A stretch of DNA of 64,000 nt. It comes from JANQJD01 sp965601685. Lineage in GTDB: Bacteria; Pseudomonadota; Alphaproteobacteria; Rhodospirillales; Rhodospirillaceae. The translations under genes and the position numbers were made by a program. The notes under the pieces are model-generated. The model ran no database searches and was not told where the DNA came from. It saw only the letters and a list, made by a program, of their open reading frames with translations. The stretch covers positions 496,001 to 560,000 of the forward strand of contig CBFCWI010000001.1 in the NCBI GenBank assembly GCA_965601685.1, read 5' to 3'. Numbering within the stretch: position 1 is the first letter of the stretch; every line of letters starts with the position of its first letter. Of the stretch, positions 54,664-62,404 are shown piece by piece.

Positions 54664-55571
54664 TGAGATATTGCATGGAAAGAGCTACTATCATTGATGG
54701 CAAAGCTTATGCGGCACGAATCCTTCGAGAATTAGCAAACTCTGTGAGCGAGCTGCGTGACTCTCATCACATCGTTCCTGGATTGGCCATTGTATTGGTG
54801 GGTGATGATACAGCCTCGCGGGTTTACGTTCGTAATAAGCACAGGCAGGCTCAGGAGATTGGCATGCACTCGTTCGTGCATATCCTGCTTGCCTCTGTGA
54901 CAGAAAAGGCATTACTTACTCTTATTAAGAGTTTAAATGATGACCCAACAGTTCATGGTATGTTAGTTCAGCTACCATTGCCATCCCATATTGACACACA
55001 AAAGGTCATCAATACCATTAATCCATTAAAGGATGTAGATTGTCTCCATTATTGTAATATTGGTACGTTTTTTACTAGTCAAACAGGTATTATTCCGTGC
55101 ACCCCGTTGGGGTGCATCAGGCTTCTACAGCAGCAGCATCCCACTATGGACGGCATGCGTGCCCTCGTCATCGGCCGTTCTAACATAGTTGGCAAACCCA
55201 TGGCTCATCTGCTAGTCCAGGCGAACTGTACCGTCACCATCGCTCATTCTAAAACCCGCAACCTGCCGCACGAATGCCGCAGGGCTGACATCGTGATTGC
55301 TGCTGCTGGCCAAGCGGAGATGATTCGAGGGGACTGGGTTAGCCCTGGAGCTACGGTGATTGATGTGGGTATCAATCGTATCCACTGCCCAGCGGAAGGC
55401 TATGCAAGCCGGTTGGTTGGCGATGTCTGCTTCGCAGAAGTGGTCAATGTAGCAGGTGCTATCACACCTGTGCCTGGTGGAGTTGGGCCTATGACAGTCG
55501 CCATGTTGTTGCGCAATACCCTACTCGCTTGTTGTCTACAGATCTGTAGAGAGGTAACTTTCAGCGTGTAG
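54663..55571 (+). CDS. folD: Bifunctional methylenetetrahydrofolate dehydrogenase/cyclohydrolase
   Basis: This 302-aa enzyme interconverts 5,10-methylene-, methenyl- and 10-formyl-tetrahydrofolate. The start may be the ATG at 54663 or the one at 54675 (MERATIIDGKAYA); no clear ribosome site decides it. Motifs are YVRNKHRQAQEIGM with the catalytic Lys, VHGMLVQLPLP, DVDCLHYCNIG, the NADP-site VIGRSNIVGKPMAHLL and the C-terminal PVPGGVGPMTVAMLLRNT. It is intact. hisF follows after 10 nt. Confidence 0.96.
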   Translation: MRYCMERATIIDGKAYAARILRELANSVSELRDSHHIVPGLAIVLVGDDTASRVYVRNKHRQAQEIGMHSFVHILLASVTEKALLTLIKSLNDDPTVHGMLVQLPLPSHIDTQKVINTINPLKDVDCLHYCNIGTFFTSQTGIIPCTPLGCIRLLQQQHPTMDGMRALVIGRSNIVGKPMAHLLVQANCTVTIAHSKTRNLPHECRRADIVIAAAGQAEMIRGDWVSPGATVIDVGINRIHCPAEGYASRLVGDVCFAEVVNVAGAITPVPGGVGPMTVAMLLRNTLLACCLQICREVTFSV

Positions 55572-55581
55572 TAGGTTCACC

Positions 55582-56355
55582 ATGTTGAAAATGCGAATCA
55601 TTCCGTGCCTAGATGTCAGGAACGGACGAGTAGTCAAGGGTGTGAATTTTGTTAATTTGCTTGATGCTGGCGATCCGGTCGAACAAGCGCGCCTGTATGA
55701 TCGGGAGGGAGCTGACGAGTTATGCTTTCTGGATATCACAGCGAGCCACGAAAATCGGAACACACTCTATGATGTAGTAACCCGCACTGCTGAAGAGTGC
55801 TTCATGCCGCTGACCGTCGGCGGTGGCGTGCGCACTAACGAGGATATACGCCAGTTACTGTTAGCCGGCGCTGATAAGGTATCTGTGAATACCGCTGCGG
55901 TACAGCAGCCAGAATTCGTCAACGAGGCAGCCAGGAAGTTCGGCAGTCAGTGTATCGTGGTAGCTATCGACGCCAAACAGATCGCTCCTAACCAGTTCGA
56001 GATTTTCACACATGGTGGTCGTGAACCCACTGGTCTGAATGCAGTTACCTGGGCGCAGCGTATGGCGGCCTCTGGTGCGGGTGAGATTCTGCTGACGTCT
56101 ATGGACCGTGACGGCACTCAGCAAGGCTTTAATATTGCCTTGACCAGGGCGGTGGCTGATGCAGTGTCCGTTCCTGTCATTGCTTCTGGTGGTGTGGGCT
56201 CTCTTGATCACCTCATAGAAGGCATCCGCGACGGCCATGCTACTGCAGTACTAGCAGCATCTATTTTCCACTTTGGTCTTTTTTCCATCGCAGAGGCCAA
56301 GGCTTACCTAGGAGCAGCTGGGATTCCCGTCCGCACTGAGTCCACGGGGCTATAA
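55582..56355 (+). CDS. hisF: Imidazole glycerol phosphate synthase cyclase subunit
   Basis: This 257-aa beta/alpha barrel closes the imidazole ring using ammonia from HisH. Catalytic Asp residues are visible in IIPCLDVRNGRVVKGVNF (about D11-D13) and VVAIDAKQ (about D133). Also present are LCFLDITASHENRNT, VGGGVRTNEDIRQLL, LLTSMDRDGTQQGFN and IASGGVGSLDHL. It overlaps no gene; hisE follows 27 nt later. The other his genes are not in this window. Confidence 0.97.
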   Translation: MLKMRIIPCLDVRNGRVVKGVNFVNLLDAGDPVEQARLYDREGADELCFLDITASHENRNTLYDVVTRTAEECFMPLTVGGGVRTNEDIRQLLLAGADKVSVNTAAVQQPEFVNEAARKFGSQCIVVAIDAKQIAPNQFEIFTHGGREPTGLNAVTWAQRMAASGAGEILLTSMDRDGTQQGFNIALTRAVADAVSVPVIASGGVGSLDHLIEGIRDGHATAVLAASIFHFGLFSIAEAKAYLGAAGIPVRTESTGL

Positions 56356-56382
56356 CTGGCGTTCATGAGAAAGGAGTGTACC

Positions 56383-56703
56383 ATGAACGGCGTCGCATCG
56401 ATTATCGACCGTCTATATGAGGTGGTCGTTCACCGTAAAGGGGAGATGTCGGATCAATCCTACACTGCTGCTCTCTTTGCGAGCGGGCGTGTCAGGATTG
56501 CCCAGAAACTAGGGGAGGAAGCTCTGGAAACTGCTCTTGCCACTCTCACCGAGGGATCCGAACGGGTAGTATATGAGAGTGCTGATCTGCTCTACCATCT
56601 GACGGTGCTATGGGCTGATGTGGGAATTCACCCAAAAGAAGTATGGTGCGAATTAGAAAAACGTTTCGGTAGATCTGGCCTACAAAAAAGACCTGAAAAG
56701 TAG
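56383..56703 (+). CDS. hisE: Phosphoribosyl-ATP pyrophosphohydrolase
   Basis: This 106-aa enzyme of the second step of histidine synthesis cleaves phosphoribosyl-ATP to PR-AMP. The ATG at 56383 is chosen because AAAGGAG sits just upstream; the earlier in-frame ATG at 56365 would include that site within the coding sequence. The metal-binding EExxE-type segment LGEEALETALATL (about residues 45-57) and ESADLLYHLTVLWADVG are clear. It pairs with hisF, the usual alphaproteobacterial order. Confidence 0.95.
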   Translation: MNGVASIIDRLYEVVVHRKGEMSDQSYTAALFASGRVRIAQKLGEEALETALATLTEGSERVVYESADLLYHLTVLWADVGIHPKEVWCELEKRFGRSGLQKRPEK

Positions 56704-56731
56704 AAAACCAAAGACCATAAGGAAGAAGGAA

Positions 56732-57094
56732 ATGAGTTATGACCGGGAGAATGTCTTTGCCCGTATCCTCCGGGGGGAAATGCCTTGCAGGAAAGTCTAT
56801 GAAGATGAGTACACGCTGGCCTTTCACGACATCAATCCGCAAGCGCCTGTTCATGTGTTACTCATCCCGAAGAGCGCTTACACGGATATGGATGACTTCA
56901 TAGCGCGCGCCTCTGACCGGGAAATGGCTGCGCTTTATCGCGCCATCGCTCAGGTAGCCCGGGCAACCGATGTTGCAGGGTCGGGCTATCGTCTCCTGTG
57001 CAACATCGGCGCCGATGGCGGACAGGAAGTACCGCATTTACACATGCATGTGTTCGGCGGTCAGCGGCTCGGACGGATGATCCAGCCGACCTGA
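56732..57094 (+). CDS. HIT family purine nucleoside phosphoramidase (HinT-like)
   Basis: This 120-aa HIT-superfamily hydrolase has the triad HLHMHVFGG with His102, His104 and His106. DFH-type residues in FHDINPQAPVHVLLIPK and the N-terminal VFARILRGEMPC match HinT proteins. The ATG at 56732 is preceded by GGAAGAAGGA. It lies downstream of hisE with a 28-nt gap and is convergent with secD. Confidence 0.94.
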   Translation: MSYDRENVFARILRGEMPCRKVYEDEYTLAFHDINPQAPVHVLLIPKSAYTDMDDFIARASDREMAALYRAIAQVARATDVAGSGYRLLCNIGADGGQEVPHLHMHVFGGQRLGRMIQPT

Positions 57095-57143
57095 TCGCCA
57101 TGAGTCGTGCACAGAAAAGCGTATACAATTTTACATTGCAAAA

Positions 57144-58697
57144 CTAGATGAATGGAAGCATTTTTGGATTCTTCTTGTACACCCATTGTACTATTAAAAA
57201 GCGTGTGATCATGATTGCTGAGAACAGAGAGGTGAGAATCCCAAAACCCAGGGTCACGGCGAATCCTCGCACTGGCCCAGATCCAAACTGAAACAGAAGC
57301 AGGGCAGCTACTAGCGTAGTTAAATTAGAATCCAAGATGGTGGTGAATGCCCGCTGGAAACCGGCCTCCAGCGCATGGAGGGTCGCGCGGCCATTGCGCT
57401 GTTCCTCTCGCACGCGTTCATATATGAGGACATTTGCATCTACAGCCATGCCAAGAGTCAGGACGATGCCAGCAATGCCAGGCAAGGTGAGAGTCGCGCC
57501 AATGGCACTGAGCAGACCGATCAGCAGTACCAGGTTAACCAGCAGGGCAAGATCGGCAAACAGGCCAAATAGGCCATAGGCTCCTCCCATGAACACTACG
57601 ACTAGCCCAAGCCCAACGACACAGGCAATCGCCCCAGCACGAATGGAATCAGCCCCCAAGCTAGGGCCAACCGTTCGTTCTTCAAGGTATGTCAACGGAG
57701 CTGGCAAGGCTCCAGCCCGCAACAGCATGGCTAAATCTTGTGCCTCCTGCGTGGTGAAGCGGCCTGAGATCACACCGCTGCCGCCCAGGATAGGCTCGCG
57801 GATGACTGGGGCACTGATGACCTTCCCATCCAGGACAATCGCCAGTCGTTTGCCGACGTTCTCTTGTGTCATTTTTCTGAACTTGCGTCCCCCTAGAGGA
57901 TTGAAGCGGAAGTGCACGACTGGTTGGCCGTTCTGGAACGATGGTTGGGCATCGACCAGATCGTCCCCTGCCACAACGACCCTTTTCCGGATCGGCAGCA
58001 TGCCTTCGCTTACACCAGGCAGCAGATGTGTGCCTGGGGGCATATGCCGGGCAACGACATCACCTGGGGTAACCCGGTCGTCCACTAGATGCAGGGTCAG
58101 CTTGGCTGTACGGCCGATTAAGTGCTTAATGCGGGCGGGATCATCCACCCCTGGCAGTTCCACGATGAAGCGCTTGCTCCCCTGGCGTAAGATGGCAGCT
58201 TCGCGTGTGCCGGCCTCGTCCACGCGCTGGCGAACAATTTTGATTGCTTGTATGACAGTTGCGTTATGCCATTTTTGCAATATTTCCTCAGAATAGCTCA
58301 GACGGAAGGTCTCCTCGTTTTCTTGCTCAATCCGTACAGAACGATCTAACTCTCGGATGAGCTGTCGTGCTGCTTCGTGCTGTTCAGCATGAGGCAGAAG
58401 AACGGTTACACCCTCGGTGGTCACTGTTAGGTTACGCTGGTGGACATGAACCTGACGGAAGCCAGCCCTCACACTTTCTGCCAGATTCGTAAGCTGTTCA
58501 CGGGTCACGTCGTCTATCCCAACCTCTATCAATAGATGAGAGCCTCCCTGTAGGTCGAGCCCGAGATTGACAGGCTGTAACCACGCTGGCAGTCTGCTGG
58601 ACATTTCACGACTCAGAATATTTGGCACCGCGAAGAGTATGCCAAGTACACAGACAGCCACTATCAGAGTACTCTTCCGTTTCGAGAAGTAGAGCAT
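57144..58697 (-). CDS. secD: Protein translocase subunit SecD
   Basis: This 517-aa inner-membrane protein, with SecF, uses the proton gradient to finish protein export. An N-terminal helix is followed by NLGLDLQGGSHLLIEVG. The P1 periplasmic region runs through VRQRVDEAGTREA. IVLDGKVISAPVI and GGSGVISGRFTTQEAQDLAMLLRAGALPAPL lead to a five-helix membrane half with AIGATLTLPGIAGIVLTLGMAVDANVLIYERVREE. It is complete. secF normally follows secD, but here the next gene is the convergent HIT gene, so secF is not adjacent. Confidence 0.96.
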   Translation of the reverse strand: MLYFSKRKSTLIVAVCVLGILFAVPNILSREMSSRLPAWLQPVNLGLDLQGGSHLLIEVGIDDVTREQLTNLAESVRAGFRQVHVHQRNLTVTTEGVTVLLPHAEQHEAARQLIRELDRSVRIEQENEETFRLSYSEEILQKWHNATVIQAIKIVRQRVDEAGTREAAILRQGSKRFIVELPGVDDPARIKHLIGRTAKLTLHLVDDRVTPGDVVARHMPPGTHLLPGVSEGMLPIRKRVVVAGDDLVDAQPSFQNGQPVVHFRFNPLGGRKFRKMTQENVGKRLAIVLDGKVISAPVIREPILGGSGVISGRFTTQEAQDLAMLLRAGALPAPLTYLEERTVGPSLGADSIRAGAIACVVGLGLVVVFMGGAYGLFGLFADLALLVNLVLLIGLLSAIGATLTLPGIAGIVLTLGMAVDANVLIYERVREEQRNGRATLHALEAGFQRAFTTILDSNLTTLVAALLLFQFGSGPVRGFAVTLGFGILTSLFSAIMITRFLIVQWVYKKNPKMLPFI

Positions 58698-58730
58698 AAT
58701 GCCTCTCTGCTCTGTTTTCCGAAAACGGTT

Positions 58731-59159
58731 CTATTGATCCCGGTCTCCCAGCAGCTTCCTCAGACCAGGGAAGTGGCCCTTCCCATTGCTCCTAGGTGCG
58801 GAGGCGTCTGTCTCCCCCTCCCCATCTTCTACCTTACCAACAGACTCCGTCTTGTTGATGACGTTCGCAATGGTCTCTCGCACCATGCGCACGCGCACGT
58901 TCTCTGCTATCTCCACTACAACTTCGTGGGCACTGACTACCTTAGTTACTAAGCCTATCATCCCGCCTCCCGTTACCACCCTGTCCCCACGACGAATAGC
59001 ACCCAACAGCTCACGGTGCTGTTTCAGCTTCTTCTGCTGCGGCCGTATGACCAGAAAATAGAATACAAGGAAGATTAAACCGAACATCAAAAGGGTGTTG
59101 AGGAACTCAGCGGTACCCTGTTGGGCTGTCTGGGCGTAGGCTGCGGGAATGAAGATCAT
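58731..59159 (-). CDS. yajC: Preprotein translocase subunit YajC
   Basis: This 142-aa small membrane partner of SecDF starts with the ATG at 59159 (MIFIPAAYAQ). It is chosen because GAGGAG sits about 6 nt upstream; longer in-frame starts lie further right. One transmembrane helix (about residues 20-42) is followed by the YajC signature FYFLVIRPQQKKLKQHRELL and IRRGDRVVTGGGMIGLVTKV. The tail after about residue 110 is acidic and low-complexity. It lies 33 nt ahead of secD on the same strand. Confidence 0.95.
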   Translation of the reverse strand: MIFIPAAYAQTAQQGTAEFLNTLLMFGLIFLVFYFLVIRPQQKKLKQHRELLGAIRRGDRVVTGGGMIGLVTKVVSAHEVVVEIAENVRVRMVRETIANVINKTESVGKVEDGEGETDASAPRSNGKGHFPGLRKLLGDRDQ

Positions 59160-59268
59160 CCGGGCACTCCTCAAGGCTTCCATAGGCACTGCTTGCTGGA
59201 CTATAATAATGTATAATTGAACTGCAACCGCGATTTGCCGCGACAGCTCGAGCACGGTACCCCAGGAC

Positions 59269-60183
59269 ATGCCTGCCGACACACCACCATCCCTTGCTGC
59301 TTCGCCCCTCGCTGTGCTTTCCAACGGAGCAGAGAAGTGCTCCACCACGCTAGAGCGGATCGCTCAAGCACTAGAGCGTTTGGCACCTCCTCCGCCGTCT
59401 TTGCCAACAGATCTGTCTACTGCTGACGCTTTTCTTTGGCAAGCTACCTCCGGTGTGTTGGAGCCGGTCGTTACTGTCAACCGAGTCGACCTCGGGCTAC
59501 TCCAAGGTATAGACCGACAACAAGCAATACTGCTGGACAATACACGTCGCTTTGCGCGGGATCTACCCGCTAATGATGCGCTGCTCTGGGGCGCTCGCGG
59601 GACCGGCAAAAGTGCCTTAGTGAAGGCTGTACACGCTACCGTCTCACGGGAGAGCCCTCTTGTACTAGTCGAAATCCACCGTGAGGATATCCCAACGCTG
59701 CCAGGTTTATTGACACTGCTTGCCAGTTCCCAACACCGCTACTTGCTGTTCTGTGACGACCTCTCATTCGAGAGCGGTGACCAAAGCTATAAACCCTTGA
59801 AGGCTATGCTGGATGGTGGAATCCAGGGGCGACCAAGAACCGTATTGTTCTATGCGACATCGAACCGCCGTCACCTGATACCGCGCGACGTACTGGAGAA
59901 CGAACAGGCAAACGCTCTCATAGCAGGGGAAACTATGGAGGAGAAAGTCGCTCTGTCCGATCGTTTTGGTCTGTGGCTCGGCTTCCACGCAATTGATCAG
60001 GCGACCTATCTGGACATTGTTCACGGCTATGCTCAGGCTTTCGCCCTACCAGTCACACAGGCTCAGCTTGTCACCGAGGCCAAAGAGTGGTCTGTCACAC
60101 GTGGTGCCCGGTCTGGCAGGGTCGCTTGGCAGTTCATCCAGGATCTAGCAGGCCGCTTAGGCTGCCGTTTTACACGAACATAA
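59269..60183 (+). CDS. DUF815 AAA-type ATPase
   Basis: This 304-aa ATPase of unknown role is usually found beside yajC-secD in alphaproteobacteria, as here (divergent). The Walker A loop is WGARGTGKSALVKAV (about residues 108-122) and Walker B is LLFCDDLSFE (about 160-169). A sensor-like region has VLFYATSNRRHLIPRD with a helix after it. The ATG at 59269 is taken. The stop codon TAA lies in the loop of a strong hairpin. Confidence 0.93.
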   Translation: MPADTPPSLAASPLAVLSNGAEKCSTTLERIAQALERLAPPPPSLPTDLSTADAFLWQATSGVLEPVVTVNRVDLGLLQGIDRQQAILLDNTRRFARDLPANDALLWGARGTGKSALVKAVHATVSRESPLVLVEIHREDIPTLPGLLTLLASSQHRYLLFCDDLSFESGDQSYKPLKAMLDGGIQGRPRTVLFYATSNRRHLIPRDVLENEQANALIAGETMEEKVALSDRFGLWLGFHAIDQATYLDIVHGYAQAFALPVTQAQLVTEAKEWSVTRGARSGRVAWQFIQDLAGRLGCRFTRT

Positions 60184-60191
60184 GTTCGTGT
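60172..60191. terminator. Hairpin, probable bidirectional terminator between convergent genes
   Basis: A perfect 8-bp stem, ACACGAAC (60172-60179) and GTTCGTGT (60184-60191), has the loop ATAA. The loop bases TAA are the stop codon of the ATPase gene. The downstream T-run is short on the plus strand, so strength is uncertain. The minus-strand flavin reductase gene ends at 60244. Confidence 0.5.
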
Positions 60192-60243
60192 TTGCAGAGA
60201 TATCAAAAGGAAGAAGGTGACGAGGCGAGAAGAAAAGGAATAT

Positions 60244-60723
60244 TCATGCCTTTGCCAGTCCCAGATAGGTAGACCGGAAGTATATGAGAGGGTGTCCATC
60301 CTGGCATGAGGACAACTTGCGCACACGGCCAGTAATGATGCGGTGATCACCACCATCATGGATTTTTTCCACATCACATTCAATGTTTGCCAGGCATCCT
60401 GTTAGAATTGGAACACCTGTTTCCCATGTCTCATAGATCGCTCCGCTCCACTTCTTACTGTTGCGAGTCGCGAACTGGACCGACAAATCTCTTTGATTTT
60501 CCTTGAGGATATTCACAGCGAACGACCCTGTGGTGAATGCCTGCAGGTCAAGCATTTGCTGATCCAGACAGATGAGGACCAGAGGTGGCTCGAGTGACAA
60601 GGACGCAAATGAACTGATCGTTACACCTACAGCATGGCCGTCGCCTGTCACTGTTGTCACAACTGTGACACCGGACGCGAAACAGGCCATCACTTTACGA
60701 AAAGAACGTGAGTCGACAGTCAT
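60244..60723 (-). CDS. Flavin reductase-like domain protein
   Basis: This 159-aa flavin-binding split-barrel protein resembles the small NAD(P)H:flavin reductases that serve two-component monooxygenases. The sequence has SFRKVMACFASGVTVVTTVTGDGHAVGVTISSFASLSLEPPLVLICLD near the N-terminus, SFAVNILKENQRDLSVQFA in the middle and GGDHRIITGRV with PLIYFRSTY near the C-terminus. The start at the ATG 60723 is plausible. No monooxygenase gene is nearby, so its partner is unknown. Confidence 0.93.
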   Translation of the reverse strand: MTVDSRSFRKVMACFASGVTVVTTVTGDGHAVGVTISSFASLSLEPPLVLICLDQQMLDLQAFTTGSFAVNILKENQRDLSVQFATRNSKKWSGAIYETWETGVPILTGCLANIECDVEKIHDGGDHRIITGRVRKLSSCQDGHPLIYFRSTYLGLAKA

Positions 60724-61019
60724 GACACTCCGGGATTCAATTTGCTGCTCTCATTCTCTGCTTTCCGAAGATACCGTGGAAATGGCAACGTCTGTTAAGA
60801 ATTTTAGAGGCGGGTCTCAAGCCACAAAAAGCTTGGCCTCCTCGTGGCCTCCAGTTTAGAGGGAGGCAGCCACTGTGTGTGCTTTCAAGACCGAGGATAT
60901 CTTCATGTAGCAGCACCACGCAACCTGGTCCGAAGTACAAGTTGCTGCGTGGTCAGCCAATGACAGCTCTGTCAGGGTCCTCGACTGAGCCTTCAGAAAA
61001 CGTCTCACTCAGCGGGAGG

Positions 61020-61045
61020 AGTATCCAGTCATAGTATCCAGTCAT
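61020..61045. repeat. 13-bp perfect tandem duplication
   Basis: AGTATCCAGTCAT occurs at 61020-61032 and 61033-61045, in the gene-free stretch upstream of cspA. Confidence 0.95.
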
Positions 61046-61148
61046 TCGCGCTATCAGGCGGCATAAGGCTAAACGCACCCGAATCTTGTCACAGGTGGAC
61101 TGACAGTGACGGACTTTTGAACGGAACTCATGACTGCAAACGATCATG

Positions 61149-61179
61149 TGGACAGCTGATTCAACAGTCGTAGTATAAT
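61149..61179 (+). promoter_or_regulatory. Candidate sigma-70-type promoter for cspA
   Basis: TGGACA (61149-61154) and TATAAT (61174-61179) are separated by 19 nt. The -10 is a perfect consensus; the spacing is slightly long. Transcription from here would give a leader of roughly 130 nt before cspA, as is common for cold-shock mRNAs. This is inference from sequence only. Confidence 0.4.
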
Positions 61180-61318
61180 ACTCTAGATTTTGCTATGTAC
61201 TACTCTGCGGTACCGCGATCAGTATCCTGAAAACCGCGTGGTGACCTCCTTCTGTATCTGGCTGTTTCTATCAAGCGATTCGAAGGGTGTATCGCCAGGC
61301 TACACGGAGAATTTAAGA

Positions 61319-61528
61319 ATGGCTACTGGAACCGTCAAGTGGTTCAATATGACGAAAGGCTACGGCTTCATCCGGCCAGAGGATGGCACCAAGGACGTAT
61401 TCGTACACATATCAGCTGTCGAGCGGGCAGGGCTTGGATCACTAACAGAAGGCCAGAGGCTGGTGTTTGAACTTGCACGAGGCCGTGACGGCCGCACATC
61501 AGCCGCTCATCTCCAGCTCCTCGACTGA
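61319..61528 (+). CDS. cspA: Cold shock domain protein (CspA family)
   Basis: This 69-aa nucleic-acid chaperone starts at the ATG 61319 (MATGTVKWFN). RNP1 is KGYGFIRP (about residues 13-20), RNP2 is VFVHIS (about 29-34) and the C-terminal VFELARGRDGRTSAAHLQ completes the OB fold. The in-frame upstream extension to 61190 is non-homologous and probably the leader. It is convergent with truA, 15 nt away. Confidence 0.95.
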   Translation: MATGTVKWFNMTKGYGFIRPEDGTKDVFVHISAVERAGLGSLTEGQRLVFELARGRDGRTSAAHLQLLD

Positions 61529-61543
61529 GGAGCCGCAAAGAGC

Positions 61544-62287
61544 TTACAGCATATATCTTACCTCTGTCAAGTACAGCCCACAGGCTGGAGCCGTTGGGCC
61601 ACCAGCTCGGCGGTCGCGAGCAGCTAGTGCGTATCTCAAGTCTGAGTAGGTCCATCGCCCATCACCGATAAGCCGCAATGTTCCTGTCATATTACGGACT
61701 TGGCGGTGCAGAAACGACCGGGCACGTGCGACAATCGATACTACTTCTCCGTGCTGTGTGACCGTCAGAGTGTTAAGCGTGCGCACAGGGGATTCCGCCT
61801 GGCATCCGCTGGCGCGGAAAGTAGAAAAATCGTGCCTACCCAGTAAATATTGCGCTGCCGTTGCCATGGCTTGCACATTTAAAGGATCCGGAACCCACCA
61901 CGCACGGCCGCTTTCCAGGACTAATGGTGTCCGGCGGTTGATAATACGATAAATATACATTCTCTCAGTGGCAGAAAAGCGAGCATGAAAATGATCATCG
62001 ACTGTTTCCACCATGAGAACAGCCACTAAATGCGGTCGCATGTGAGCATTGAGAGCATCGCGGATCCGCTCCGGGGCATAGGTACCTGGCAGATCAAGAT
62101 GGGCAACCTGGCCCAAGGCATGAACTCCAGCGTCAGTGCGACCGGCCCCCTGTACTACCACTGATCTTTGACAAAAAGCAAATGCAGCAGATTCGACGAC
62201 TTCCTGCACTGATAGGCCATTATTCTGACGTTGCCAGCCGACAAAAGACCGACCATCGTATTCAAGTGTCAGTTTGTAACGGGACAT
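61544..62287 (-). CDS. truA: tRNA pseudouridine synthase A
   Basis: This 247-aa enzyme makes pseudouridine at positions 38-40 of tRNA anticodon arms. The ATG at 62287 (MSRYKLTLEYDGRSFVGWQRQ) is the family start; an in-frame codon nine residues earlier exists. The catalytic Asp lies in GAGRTDAGVHALGQVAHLD (about residues 49-67). The middle has RYFARFSATERM-type residues, read as FHARFSATERMYIYRI, and HDFSTFRASGCQAESPVRTL is clear. The C-terminus is SFLHRQVRNMTGTLRLIGDGRW. It is intact. Confidence 0.97.
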   Translation of the reverse strand: MSRYKLTLEYDGRSFVGWQRQNNGLSVQEVVESAAFAFCQRSVVVQGAGRTDAGVHALGQVAHLDLPGTYAPERIRDALNAHMRPHLVAVLMVETVDDHFHARFSATERMYIYRIINRRTPLVLESGRAWWVPDPLNVQAMATAAQYLLGRHDFSTFRASGCQAESPVRTLNTLTVTQHGEVVSIVARARSFLHRQVRNMTGTLRLIGDGRWTYSDLRYALAARDRRAGGPTAPACGLYLTEVRYML

Positions 62288-62404
62288 AACGGTAGATCCG
62301 GGGACTATTGCCATCCCTGGGGTATCTGCCGGCAGGTGTGACTCCTGCCACCCACAGTGTTTGTGCTGTGTGTTGCCCTTGTGTCTCGCACAAGCTGTGT
62401 TTAC

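Larger units (their letters stand above)
60724..61318. other. Gene-free stretch containing the cspA leader
   Basis: There is no recognised gene in the first 420 bases; a minus-strand frame (60737-60940) has no recognised family. A 13-bp tandem repeat lies at 61020-61045. The right part holds a promoter-like sequence and what would be an untranslated leader of about 130 nt for cspA. Confidence 0.4.

Noticed and set aside
57589..58296. A 235-codon plus-strand open frame opposite secD
   Set aside because: It lies fully antisense to a well-supported secD gene, has arginine/serine/threonine-rich shadow composition, and has no ribosome site.
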